DNA of 64,000 nucleotides from Arthrobacter gandavensis. GTDB lineage: Bacteria > Actinomycetota > Actinomycetes > Actinomycetales > Micrococcaceae. The first letter of the stretch is position 1. Each line of letters begins with the position of its first letter. The position numbers and the translations under genes were made by a program. Below, one piece after another: positions 33,856 to 42,352 of the stretch. The notes under the pieces were generated by a model. The model was not told the DNA's origin and made no database searches. It was given only the letters and a program-made list of their open reading frames with translations. The stretch is from positions 461,323-525,322 of the forward strand of contig NZ_VTFU01000004.1 of assembly GCF_009192735.1 (NCBI RefSeq). The letters are read 5' to 3'.

Positions 33856-34811
33856 TGCGCGCCTCCGGTGAGTCCTTCAAGGATGACGCGGCTGTCATGG
33901 CGCAGCAGGTCCAGATACGTGGGAACAGGCCCCCCGGGTCCGGACAACGAATCCACGTACAGGATGCCGCCGAACTCGGTGTCACCGGCCTCGGCCACCT
34001 GCTGCATGGGCACCTCGGAAACTGTGGATTCGCAGAAGACGGCGGGCACCCCGTTCGCCCGGACAAACTCAACGGTGTCCTTAATCTGCTGGGGCGTAGC
34101 CTGCTGCTCGGAGTTGACCGCCCAGAGGTACTGTTCAGTCAGCCCGGCGTCCCGGGCCAGGTAAGAGAACGCGCCTTCGCAGGTCACCAAGGCCCGCTGG
34201 TTCGGGGGAAGGACAGCGAGTTCCTGTGTCAGCTGGTCCTGGACCTTCTGCAGCTCTGCTTTGTAGGCCGCTGCGTTGGCTTCATAGGCAGCGGCGTTGG
34301 CGGGGTCCAGGTCGCTGAAGGCATCAGCCATGTTGTCGACATAGATCTGGCCGTTTACCGGGGACATCCAGGCATGCGGATTGGGCGTGCCAGCATATGC
34401 GTCTTCTGCGATGTCGAGCGTTTGCACGCCCTCGCTGACCACCACGTGCGGCACATCGGCGTCGGCGGCGAACCGGGCAAACCAAGCCTCCAGGTTCAGG
34501 CCGTTGTCCAGGATCAGGTCTGCTGAGGCGGCTGTCCGAAGATCACTTGGCGTCGGTTCATAACCATGGATCTCGGCGCCCGGCTTTGTGATCGATTCGA
34601 TCTGAAGATGGTCACCGGCCACGTTCTCGGCCATGTCAGCCAGCACGGTGAAGGTGGTCAGCACCAGCGGCCGCGCATCCTCGGCGGGGTCAGCGCCGGC
34701 GGGACTGCTGCATCCGGCAAGGGCCAGCAGGACCGCGGCGGCGGCAATGGGGAGGTGGGAAATGGGGAGGCGTGCAGGGGGCAGGTATCTGAAGCGAGGA
34801 TGGAAAGCCAT
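33852..34811 (-). CDS. Metal ABC transporter substrate-binding lipoprotein (cluster A-I)
   Basis: The 319-residue protein has a lipoprotein signal (lipobox LALAGC near residues 29-34) and the ZnuA/PsaA fold. Likely metal ligands are visible in AEIHGYEPTPSDL, GTPNPHAWMSP, the Glu in VTCEGAFSYLARDAGL and the late Asp in LYVDSLSG: His, His, Glu, Asp, which is the pattern of manganese binders, whereas ZnuA carries three His. Manganese is therefore favoured. It is the first gene of the operon, and TAGGGT six bases before the ATG implies a leaderless start. Confidence 0.9.
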   Translation of the reverse strand: MAFHPRFRYLPPARLPISHLPIAAAAVLLALAGCSSPAGADPAEDARPLVLTTFTVLADMAENVAGDHLQIESITKPGAEIHGYEPTPSDLRTAASADLILDNGLNLEAWFARFAADADVPHVVVSEGVQTLDIAEDAYAGTPNPHAWMSPVNGQIYVDNMADAFSDLDPANAAAYEANAAAYKAELQKVQDQLTQELAVLPPNQRALVTCEGAFSYLARDAGLTEQYLWAVNSEQQATPQQIKDTVEFVRANGVPAVFCESTVSEVPMQQVAEAGDTEFGGILYVDSLSGPGGPVPTYLDLLRHDSRVILEGLTGGAQ

Positions 34812-34817
34812 GGCAGG

Positions 34818-34864
34818 ACCCTAATATTAGGTCCGCCATAAATACAAGTTCGGCGTGCCTAACT
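34818..34864 (-). promoter_or_regulatory. Promoter and DtxR/MntR-like operator of the metal ABC operon
   Basis: On the minus strand: AGTTAGGCACGCCGAACT (34864-34847, an 18-bp quasi-palindrome with one mismatched pair), then TTGTAT (34847-34842) as -35, 18 bases, TAGGGT (34823-34818) as -10 and six bases to the ATG. The palindrome resembles TTAGGC..GCCTAA sites of DtxR-family metal repressors. A second, perfect 12-bp palindrome, CCTAATATTAGG (34820-34831), overlaps the -10. Confidence 0.6.
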
Positions 34865-34938
34865 CTTCATCGGTGGCGGGCGGACCGCTGCCGTGATTAG
34901 GTGGGCGCAACCATGCTCCGCTGCGGAAGGACGAACCC

Positions 34939-35856
34939 ATGAACGAGGACCTGCCCGGGTTTGAGCTTTTTGACCCCTTCGAGGTGGAGGTGAACGGCAT
35001 TACGGTGACCGGCCGGATCTCCCGTCCCGATTCCTCCGGGGATAAGCCGCCGCTGCTGCTGCTGCATGGACATCCGGAAACCCACCTCATGTGGCACCGG
35101 GTGGCCGATTCCCTTGCCGAAGACTTCACCGTGGTGGCCCCGGATCTGCGCGGATACGGCGGTTCCTCCAAGCCGGCGGGTGAGCCGGACCATTCCACCT
35201 ACAGCAAGCGTGAGATGGCGAAGGACGCCGTCCTGCTGATGGAGCATTTTGGTGCCGAACGGGGTTTCAGCCGGTTCGCACTGTGCGCCCATGACCGGGG
35301 CGCGCGGGTGGGGCACCGGCTGCTGGCCGACAACCCCGGCTTGGTGTCCCGGGCCATGTTTATGGACATAGCTCCCACCCTGGACATGTACGCCGCCACG
35401 GACCGGGCCTTTGCCGAGGCCTACTTCCACTGGTTTTTCCTGATCCAGCCGGAACCGATGCCGGAATCCCTCATCGAAGCCAATCCACGCGGCTACATCG
35501 AAAACATCATGGGAACGCGCTACGCCGGGCTCGCGCCGTTTCCGGCTCCGGTGCTGGACGCCTATGTCGAAGCGCTCTCCTCCCCCGGTGCCGTCCATGC
35601 CATGTGCGAGGACTACCGGGCGGCCGCCACCATCGATCTGGAACACGACCGGACGGACCGAGACGCCGGGCTTACCCCCGAGGTGCCGCTGCGTGTGCTC
35701 TGGGGGCGGCACGGCGTCGTCGAATCCCAGTTCGATGCCCTGGCGCTCTGGGAAAAGGCAGTGCCTGGCGTCACGGGCAGGGCTGTGGAGTCAGGGCATT
35801 ACCTTCCGGAGGAAGCCCCCGGCGAGGTGCTGGCTGAGATGCGGAGCTTTTTCTAG
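34939..35856 (+). CDS. Haloacetate (fluoroacetate) dehalogenase-like alpha/beta hydrolase
   Basis: The 305-residue alpha/beta hydrolase carries every active-site feature known from fluoroacetate dehalogenase: nucleophile D119 with halide/carboxylate arginines R120 and R123 in AHDRGARVGHR, H164-W165 in YFHWFFLIQ and Y226 in CEDYRAAATIDLEHD as fluoride-binding residues, D143 as the acid and H287 in SGHYLPEEAP. HGHPETHLMWHRVA gives the oxyanion region. It probably hydrolyses haloacetates, though some close relatives are general esterases. AAGGA lies seven bases before the ATG. The stop overlaps that of the DASS gene (CTAG). Confidence 0.85.
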   Translation: MNEDLPGFELFDPFEVEVNGITVTGRISRPDSSGDKPPLLLLHGHPETHLMWHRVADSLAEDFTVVAPDLRGYGGSSKPAGEPDHSTYSKREMAKDAVLLMEHFGAERGFSRFALCAHDRGARVGHRLLADNPGLVSRAMFMDIAPTLDMYAATDRAFAEAYFHWFFLIQPEPMPESLIEANPRGYIENIMGTRYAGLAPFPAPVLDAYVEALSSPGAVHAMCEDYRAAATIDLEHDRTDRDAGLTPEVPLRVLWGRHGVVESQFDALALWEKAVPGVTGRAVESGHYLPEEAPGEVLAEMRSFF

Positions 35857-37406
35857 TACACGATCCCGAAGACCCACACCGCCAGGGTAAAGGTCACCAG
35901 GGTGGTCAGCACCAGGGCAATGAGGTTCAGCCACATGCCTGCCTTGACCATGTGGACGATCTCCACGTGCCCTGACGAGAAGGCAATGGCGTTGGGCGGT
36001 GTTGCGACCGGCAGCATGAATGCGCAGGTTGCGGCAATGGCCACCGGGATAACCAGGAGCATCGGGTCCACGCCGAGTCCCAGGGCGACGCCGCCGATCA
36101 GGGGCAGGAAGGTGGCTGCCGTTGCCGTGTTGCTGGTCAGTTCGGTCAGTCCCAGCACGAGAGCCGCTATGGCCAGCACGATGAGGACGAGTGGGAGCGC
36201 CTCGAGCCCGGCGACCTTGGTGCCGATCCACTCGCTCAGGCCGGTGGCGGTAAAGCGCGAGGACAGGGCGAGTCCGCCGCCGAAGAGGATCAGGATGTCC
36301 CACGGCAGTTCCTTGGCCGTGGACCAGTCCAGCAGCGGAACGCCCTTCTTGATGTTCGCGGGGACCACGAACAAAAGCACTGCCACCCCCATGGCAATCA
36401 CGGCGTCGGCAAAGTTGGAATCCGGCCACAGCAGCGGCACCGTAATCCAGGAAGCGGCGGCCAGGACGAAGATCGCCAGGACCTGCTTTTCACCCATCGA
36501 CATCCTGCCCAGCAGCTTGTATTCGCGCTGGATCATTTCCTTGCCGCCGGGAATCTCGGTGATCTCCGGTTTGAAAATGACGCAGGTCAGCAGGTACCAG
36601 GCAACACCCATGAAGACGACGGCCAGCGGCACGCCAACGAGCATCCATTCGCCAAAGCCGATGTTCACGTCATGCGTTTCGGCCATGTAGCCAACCATGA
36701 GGGCGTTGGGCGGGGTACCGATAATCGTGCCCAGCGAGCCGATGGACGCGGAATATGCAATGCCCAGCATCAGGGCAATGCTGAAGTTCTTCGGGGCCTT
36801 TTTGTCTTTGTCCAGGTTGGCGACCAGGGTCAGCACCGAAATGCCGATGGGCAGCATCATCACTGCGGTTGCCGTGTTGGAGACCCACATGCTGAGGAAT
36901 CCCGTGGCGATCATGAAACCGGCGATCAGCTGCTTGGGCTTGGTTCCGACGAGGAGCACGGTGGCCAGCGCTATGCGGCGGTGGAGGTTCCAGCGCTGCA
37001 GTGCCAGGGCAAGGAAGAATCCGCCCATGAAAAGGAAAATGATGGGATCCGCATAGGGCGGGGCCGTTTCCTTAATCGTGGAAACGCCCAGCGCGGGGAA
37101 AAGGAGCAGGGGCAGCAGCGCGGTGGCTGCCAGCGGTATGGCCTCGGTCATCCACCAAGCCGCCATCAGCACGGCAATGGCTGCGGTGGCCCTGGCCGGC
37201 TGGGCGAGGTCCTGGGGCATCGCCAGGTACACGGCCACGGCCGCAATAACGCCGAGTATCAAGCCGATCCGCTTGCGCAGAAGGACCTTCCGGTTTTCGG
37301 CGGGGGCAAGCATGCCCGGGGCCGATTCGTGCGCGGTTTCCGTATTGGCGTCTGTCGAACTTGGCGTTGCCAACGGTTGTCCTCCGTTTGATGGGCGGGC
37401 GTCCAC
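35853..37406 (-). CDS. SLC13/DASS family anion:Na+ symporter
   Basis: The 517-residue protein has about twelve hydrophobic segments. Both DASS hairpin motifs are present: MWVSNTATAVMMLPIGISVL (SNT motif) in the first half and GLTELTSNTATAATFLPLIG in the second, plus the late PVATPPNAIAFSSGHV. These define divalent-anion symporters for C4-dicarboxylates, citrate or sulfate; dicarboxylate is favoured but not provable. The ~45-residue N-terminal tail is polar and disordered. Confidence 0.92.
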   Translation of the reverse strand: MDARPSNGGQPLATPSSTDANTETAHESAPGMLAPAENRKVLLRKRIGLILGVIAAVAVYLAMPQDLAQPARATAAIAVLMAAWWMTEAIPLAATALLPLLLFPALGVSTIKETAPPYADPIIFLFMGGFFLALALQRWNLHRRIALATVLLVGTKPKQLIAGFMIATGFLSMWVSNTATAVMMLPIGISVLTLVANLDKDKKAPKNFSIALMLGIAYSASIGSLGTIIGTPPNALMVGYMAETHDVNIGFGEWMLVGVPLAVVFMGVAWYLLTCVIFKPEITEIPGGKEMIQREYKLLGRMSMGEKQVLAIFVLAAASWITVPLLWPDSNFADAVIAMGVAVLLFVVPANIKKGVPLLDWSTAKELPWDILILFGGGLALSSRFTATGLSEWIGTKVAGLEALPLVLIVLAIAALVLGLTELTSNTATAATFLPLIGGVALGLGVDPMLLVIPVAIAATCAFMLPVATPPNAIAFSSGHVEIVHMVKAGMWLNLIALVLTTLVTFTLAVWVFGIVY

Positions 37407-37465
37407 CCATCCAACCCCACGCCGTCGGCTCTGTAAAGCAACGCCCCACGTCAGGCGGGGGTGGG

Positions 37466-38467
37466 CTAATCGGCTGGGCTCACCAGACCCTCGGAGACCA
37501 TCCAGTCATAGGCCACCTGTTCCGGCTCCTCTCCCTGCACATCAACCAACAGGTTCAGTGACCGCATCGTCTCGTCGTCGAGTTTTTCCGCCACCTGCTC
37601 GAGGACACCCTCCAACTCCGGATATTTCTGCAGGGTTTCCGTGTAGATCACGGGTGCCGCGTTGTAGGCCGGAAAGAAGCTGCGGTCATCCTCCAGCACC
37701 AGCAGGTCCAGGGCGTCAATCCGGCCGTCTGTGGCGAAGACTTCCCCTACAGCGCACTCCCCCTGGTCAATGGCCCCGTAAATGGCTCCCGTGTCATAGA
37801 TTCCAATGTTCCGCTCCGGGACAACAGTGCCGCGGTTAAGTCCGTAGAGCTGGAGCATCGGATTGAAACCGTCCTGCCGGGAATTGAATTCTGCGTCCAC
37901 GCAGAAGGTGAGCTCCTGCTCCGGAAGATAGGCCAGATCCGAAATGCTGGTGACGCCCAATGCTTCGGCGCGGTCCCGGCTCATGGCCATGGCATAGGTA
38001 TTGTTCAGTTCCGCCGGCGCTCCCCAGGTCAGGCCGTTGGCCTGGTCCGCGTCATACACCGCCTGCCACTGCTCCTGCTGATCCGGTATTCCCTGCTCGT
38101 TTCCCAAGTAGGTCAGCCAAGCGGTGCCGGTGTACTCCCACATCACGTCCGCCTGCCCGCTGCGCAGGAGCTCGCGGGCCGGAAGGCTGCCAGGCACGTT
38201 GCTCAGGTCCGTGACCTCGAATCCCGCCGCTTTGGACGCCAGGACCGAAATCTTGCCGAGGATGAGCTGTTCGGTGAAGTTCTTGGACGTCACGGTCACT
38301 GAGGCGTCTTCAGGCAGCCCTTCAATCGGCTCGATGCTTCCGGCAGCGACCGGAGGCACATAGGATCCCGCCGGCTGCAGCCCGCATCCGCCCAGGACCA
38401 GGACGACGGCGGCGAGCACGGCCACCAGCGCGGCGGCACGGCGCGGCGGCGTCGGAGAGGTCCGCAT
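37466..38467 (-). CDS. Osmoprotectant (glycine betaine/choline) ABC substrate-binding lipoprotein
   Basis: The 333-residue protein has a lipoprotein signal (LVLGGC) and the OpuAC/OsmF/ProX fold: VTVTSKNFTEQLILGKI, then DVMWEYTGTAWLTYLG and NNTYAMAMSRDRAEALG. It binds glycine betaine, choline or similar quaternary amines outside the membrane. It is the last of four genes; its ATG overlaps the upstream permease stop (TGATG). Confidence 0.92.
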   Translation of the reverse strand: MRTSPTPPRRAAALVAVLAAVVLVLGGCGLQPAGSYVPPVAAGSIEPIEGLPEDASVTVTSKNFTEQLILGKISVLASKAAGFEVTDLSNVPGSLPARELLRSGQADVMWEYTGTAWLTYLGNEQGIPDQQEQWQAVYDADQANGLTWGAPAELNNTYAMAMSRDRAEALGVTSISDLAYLPEQELTFCVDAEFNSRQDGFNPMLQLYGLNRGTVVPERNIGIYDTGAIYGAIDQGECAVGEVFATDGRIDALDLLVLEDDRSFFPAYNAAPVIYTETLQKYPELEGVLEQVAEKLDDETMRSLNLLVDVQGEEPEQVAYDWMVSEGLVSPAD

Positions 38468-39327
38468 CAGAGTCCTTTCGGCCGGGCCAGCTGCTCCACG
38501 AGGCGGCCGACCCAGTCCACCATCAGCGCCAGAAGGGCAACCATGACGGCCCCGGCGACCAGCACGCGGGGCAGGTTCAGGTTTACCCCGGTGGTGATCA
38601 GCACCCCGAGACCGCCGCCGTTGATGAACGTGGCCAGCGCTCCGGTCCCCACCAGGAGCACCATTGCGGTGCGGATACCGGCCAGCATCAGCGGCACGGC
38701 CAGGGGAAGCTCCACTTGGAGCAGCACCCGTGAGGCGCTCATGCCCATGCCGCGCCCGGCCTCCACCAGCCGCGGGTCCACACTGTCCAGCCCCACCATG
38801 GTGTTGCGCAGCACCGGCAGCAGCGCGTACAGAACCAGGGCCACCACCGCCGTCCAAAACCCGAAGCCCAGCCAAAAGGCCAGCAGCACCACCAGCCCGA
38901 TGGCCGGGGCCGCCTGGCCGACATTGACCACCGCCAGCACCGGCCCGGTGAGGAAGCGCAGCGGTTTGCGGGTGAGCAGGATCCCCAGCGGAATGGCCAC
39001 GATAAGGACGATGGCCGCGGAGAACAGCGTCAGGCGCAGGTGTTCCACGACGTAGACCCAAAGTGTCGCCGGGGTCAGGGTGGCCAGCTCGGTCTGCGAC
39101 AGATTCGCCGCCGAGAGCCAGAACAGCAGCAGGGCCACGGCGGCGGCTATGCCGGCCAGCTGCCAGATCAGTCCCCGGGCAGAGTTGTCCTCGACCGGAG
39201 CACCCGCCGCCGTATTGGTGTAGCGCCGTTCTTTGGCCGCCGCTTCCTTCGACGCCGACACCTGGCCAGGCGGCCCGGGGACCCGTGCACTGGAGCGGAC
39301 ACGGCCGGCTGCCTGGCTGCTGCTCAT
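38467..39327 (-). CDS. Osmoprotectant ABC transporter permease
   Basis: The 286-residue protein starts with a polar ~50-residue tail and has about six membrane segments with the family EAA-like loop VEAGRGMGMSASRVLLQVEL and GRGMGMS. PLAVPLMLAGIRTAMVLLVG follows. It is one of two OpuCB/OpuCD-type permeases in this operon and should pair with the 40549-41190 permease around the ATPase. Its start overlaps the ATPase stop by four bases. Confidence 0.9.
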   Translation of the reverse strand: MSSSQAAGRVRSSARVPGPPGQVSASKEAAAKERRYTNTAAGAPVEDNSARGLIWQLAGIAAAVALLLFWLSAANLSQTELATLTPATLWVYVVEHLRLTLFSAAIVLIVAIPLGILLTRKPLRFLTGPVLAVVNVGQAAPAIGLVVLLAFWLGFGFWTAVVALVLYALLPVLRNTMVGLDSVDPRLVEAGRGMGMSASRVLLQVELPLAVPLMLAGIRTAMVLLVGTGALATFINGGGLGVLITTGVNLNLPRVLVAGAVMVALLALMVDWVGRLVEQLARPKGL

Positions 39328-40556
39328 GGCCGGCCCGCTTCCGTGGATCCTGCCGGGGTCTCCGGCACGCGGCCGGCCGCTGGTGCGCCGGGGCTTTCCC
39401 GGCCGGCGGCCGGGCGCTGGGCGCGGACCGCCTGCAGGGTCAGCGGGGCGTCGATGACGCCGTCGAGGATGCCCTGCGCATCGGTGACCAGCGCCGTGCC
39501 CGGATCAGAGAGCAGGATGATGTTCAGGGCCTCGGCCAGAGTGTCGTCGGGCCCCACCAGCGGCAGGTCCCCGGCTTGGCCGGCGGGCAGCGTTTCGAGC
39601 TGTTCCAGTTCGGCAACCGGCAGCCAGGCCAGGGGGCGGCCGTCCCCGTCCACGACTGCCGCGTAGTCCTGTCCCGCCTCGAGCGCCCTGGCCAGAAGCT
39701 CCCGTGGGCTCTCCTCCGCTGTTCCCGTCACCACCGGCAATGCCGGGACTGCGCTCACCTGCACCAGTCCCAGCTGCTTCAGTCCGGCGTCGGATCCAAT
39801 AAACTGCCGGACAAACTCGTTGGCCGGAGCGGCAATGATCCGCTCCGGGGAGTCGTATTGGACCAGATGCCCGCCTTCGGCAAACACGGCAATGCGGTCC
39901 CCCAGTTTCACCGCCTCGTTGAAGTCATGGGTGACAAAAACGATGGTCTTCCGCAGTTCGGAGTGAATGCTGAGCAGTTCGTCCTGCAGCCGCTCCCGGG
40001 TGATCGGGTCGACGGCGCCGAAGGGTTCGTCCATGAGCAGCACCGGCGGATCGGCGGCGAGCGCCCTGGCCACACCCACCCGCTGCTGCTGCCCTCCGGA
40101 GAGCTCCTTGGGATACCGGTTTCGGTACCGGTCCGGGTCCAGGGACACCAGCTCCAGCAACTCGTCAACACGGCGTGCGGTGCGCTCTTTGTCCCACCCG
40201 AGCATCGAGGGGACGACGGCGATGTTGGCCGCCACGCTCATGTGCGGGAACAGGCCGCCGGCCTGGATAACGTAGCCGATGCCCCGCCGCAGTTTGTCGG
40301 CGTCGGCCCCGGTGATGTCATTGCCGCCCAGCAGGATCCGGCCCGACGTGGGTTCGACCAGCCGGTTGATCATTTTCAGGGTTGTCGTTTTTCCACAGCC
40401 GGACGGGCCCACCAGCATGACCATGTCACCGGCGCGGATCTCCATGTTCAGCTCCTCCACCGCTGCCCGGTCCTGCCCGGAAAAATGTTTGGTGACGTTT
40501 TCAAGCACGATGCCTTCGGAGGACGGCGTGGTTGCGGAAGCAGTGGTTTCAGACAC
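39324..40556 (-). CDS. Osmoprotectant ABC transporter ATP-binding protein with CBS-like tail
   Basis: The 410-residue ATPase shows Walker A VGPSGCGKTTTLKMINRL, signature LSGGQQQRVGVARAL, Walker B VLLMDEPFGAVDP and THDFNEAVKLGD. That is the OpuCA/ProV type that drives betaine or choline uptake. From about residue 270 a CBS-like region follows, which in OpuA senses ionic strength, then a Pro/Ala-rich end. GTG 40556 is preferred: GAGGT precedes it and it overlaps the upstream permease stop by eight bases. Confidence 0.9.
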   Translation of the reverse strand: MSETTASATTPSSEGIVLENVTKHFSGQDRAAVEELNMEIRAGDMVMLVGPSGCGKTTTLKMINRLVEPTSGRILLGGNDITGADADKLRRGIGYVIQAGGLFPHMSVAANIAVVPSMLGWDKERTARRVDELLELVSLDPDRYRNRYPKELSGGQQQRVGVARALAADPPVLLMDEPFGAVDPITRERLQDELLSIHSELRKTIVFVTHDFNEAVKLGDRIAVFAEGGHLVQYDSPERIIAAPANEFVRQFIGSDAGLKQLGLVQVSAVPALPVVTGTAEESPRELLARALEAGQDYAAVVDGDGRPLAWLPVAELEQLETLPAGQAGDLPLVGPDDTLAEALNIILLSDPGTALVTDAQGILDGVIDAPLTLQAVRAQRPAAGRESPGAPAAGRVPETPAGSTEAGRP

Positions 40557-41190
40557 GGATACCTCGCGGAATTGTGAGCCTGCCCAGTCCAACGAGCAGC
40601 AGGTCAAGGATCAGGGCCAGCAGCACTACGCCAACCACTCCGGTCACCACCGATTCCAGGGAATTGGCTCCCCCCAGCCTGGACAGTCCGGAGAAGATGA
40701 AGCCGCCCAGGCCGGGGCCGAGGGCGTAGGCGGCCACGGCAGCGATACCCATGACCATCTGCCCGGAAACACGGATTCCGGCAAGGATCACCGGCCACGC
40801 CAGCGGCAGCTCAATCCGATAGAAGATGCGAAAGCGCCCCATGCCCAGCCCCCGGGCCGCTTCAACAGTGCTTGCCGGCACCTCCGACAACCCCACGATG
40901 GCGTTGCGGAGGATCGGCAGCAGGGCGAAGAACCCCACCACGACGACGGCCGGGCGCACGCCGAAGCCCAAGGGTGCGATCAGCAGCCCGATCAGGGCAA
41001 AGGACGGGATCGTCAGGCCGATGGCGCTGATGCTGTCGGCGGCCGAACGCAGTACGGGGCTGCGGTACGTCAGTGCCGCTGCCAAAACCGCCAGGACGGC
41101 GGCAGCCACGAGGCACTGGGCCACGAGGCTGAAGTGCTGCCAACTGGAAAACAGGATGTCGTTAAAGCGCTGGTCCACGAAGTCATTCAC
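40549..41190 (-). CDS. Osmoprotectant ABC transporter permease
   Basis: This 213-residue permease has five to six hydrophobic segments and the EAA-type loop VEAARGLGMGRFRIFYRIEL, then PLAWPVILAGIRVSGQMVMG, matching OpuCB/YehW permeases. It is the first gene of the four-gene operon (permease, ATPase, permease, binding protein). Such operons are usually induced by high osmolarity. GTG start; no clear ribosome site. Confidence 0.9.
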   Translation of the reverse strand: MNDFVDQRFNDILFSSWQHFSLVAQCLVAAAVLAVLAAALTYRSPVLRSAADSISAIGLTIPSFALIGLLIAPLGFGVRPAVVVVGFFALLPILRNAIVGLSEVPASTVEAARGLGMGRFRIFYRIELPLAWPVILAGIRVSGQMVMGIAAVAAYALGPGLGGFIFSGLSRLGGANSLESVVTGVVGVVLLALILDLLLVGLGRLTIPRGIRV

Positions 41191-41270
41191 GCCAAACCCA
41201 CTTCATCTCTTGGTGGGAACCTGCGGTCATTCCAGCGTAGACCGGTGGGAGGACGCCTGTGCAGGGGTTT

Positions 41271-42287
41271 CTACGGAATCAGGACCAGCCGGATGGGGTT
41301 GCCCTCCTTCGCGTCGAGCTGCTTGACCGCCTGGGCCGCATCACGCAGCGGCACGCGTGCGGTGACGGACTTGGCGAAGTCCAGCCGGCCCAGGCGGGTT
41401 AGCTTCACCAGTTCCGGAACGTGATGCGCCTCGGAGCCGTAATGCCCCAGGATCTGCTTGCGGGCGTAGGAGAAACCGGTGCTGTCGCTGATGGTGATCG
41501 GGGTGCCGCTCAGCCCGACCAGCACCAGCCGGCCGCGCCGGCCGAGACATTTGACGGCCTGCGCCCGGACGGCGTCGACGCCGGCGAAGTCCAGCGCGGC
41601 GTCCAGGCCCTGACCTGCGGTGGCGTTTTTCATGGCATCGCTGAAATCTTCGGCAAGGGGGTCCAGCGCATAGTCGGCGCCGAACTCGAGGGCGCGCCGG
41701 CGCGCCTCGGGGATGGGGTCGACGGCAATGATGGGAGCCGCTCCGATCAGGCGCAGCAGCTGAACCCCATGGGCGCCGAGACCGCCAATCCCCCAGACAC
41801 CGACCGCTTCCCCGGCGCGCACGTCGCCGGTGGAGGAAATGGCGCCCCAGGGGGTGGAGACGGCGTCGGGAATGATGGAAGCCTGATCAAAGGGGATGTC
41901 ATCGCCCAGCGGAACGAGGACGCCGGCCGGGACGACAACGTACTCGGCCCACCCGCCGTCGTAATCCACGCCCATGGTCAGCGTGGCGCCCTTGTATTCG
42001 TAACCGGCCTGGATGACGACCCGGTCCCCGGGAACGGCGGAGGTAACTCCCGGACCGGGAAAGTCAACCGTTCCGGCAACCTCGTGGCCCAAGGTGACCT
42101 CGCTGCCCTGCAGGAACTGCGGGCGCAGCAGGCCCTGGATCAGGTGGACGTCGGAGAGGCATACACCTGCTGCTCCGACCTTGACCCGGACAAATCCGGG
42201 CCCGGGCTCCGGGATGGGAACTTCCGAAAGCGCAAATTCCTTCGTCTCGACGTTGAGACGGCCTGCGAGCATGGTGCCGGCTGACAT
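41271..42287 (-). CDS. Zinc-type NAD(P)-dependent alcohol dehydrogenase
   Basis: The 338-residue medium-chain dehydrogenase has the catalytic zinc cysteine in AGVCLSDVH, the family GHE motif in VTLGHEVAGTVDFPGPG and the Rossmann motif VWGIGGLGAHGVQLLRLIG near 170. The four-cysteine structural zinc lobe found in classical ADHs is missing, since the segment between GDRVVIQAG and GGWAEYV has no cysteines. The substrate is unknown. AGAGG precedes the ATG. It follows another ADH gene, but a strong hairpin separates them. Confidence 0.88.
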   Translation of the reverse strand: MSAGTMLAGRLNVETKEFALSEVPIPEPGPGFVRVKVGAAGVCLSDVHLIQGLLRPQFLQGSEVTLGHEVAGTVDFPGPGVTSAVPGDRVVIQAGYEYKGATLTMGVDYDGGWAEYVVVPAGVLVPLGDDIPFDQASIIPDAVSTPWGAISSTGDVRAGEAVGVWGIGGLGAHGVQLLRLIGAAPIIAVDPIPEARRRALEFGADYALDPLAEDFSDAMKNATAGQGLDAALDFAGVDAVRAQAVKCLGRRGRLVLVGLSGTPITISDSTGFSYARKQILGHYGSEAHHVPELVKLTRLGRLDFAKSVTARVPLRDAAQAVKQLDAKEGNPIRLVLIP

Positions 42288-42303
42288 GGGGACCTCTTTC
42301 GCG

Positions 42304-42340
42304 ATGATGGGGACGGCGGTTTACCCGCCGTCCCCATCAT
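42304..42340 (-). terminator. Hairpin between two alcohol dehydrogenase genes
   Basis: ATGATGGGGACGGCGG (42304-42319) and CCGCCGTCCCCATCAT (42325-42340) form a perfect 16-bp stem with a five-base loop. It ends the upstream gene (42353-43408) and sits only 17 bases before the next start, so it could also act in that gene's leader. Confidence 0.75.
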
Positions 42341-42352
42341 GCTCCCCCGCCG

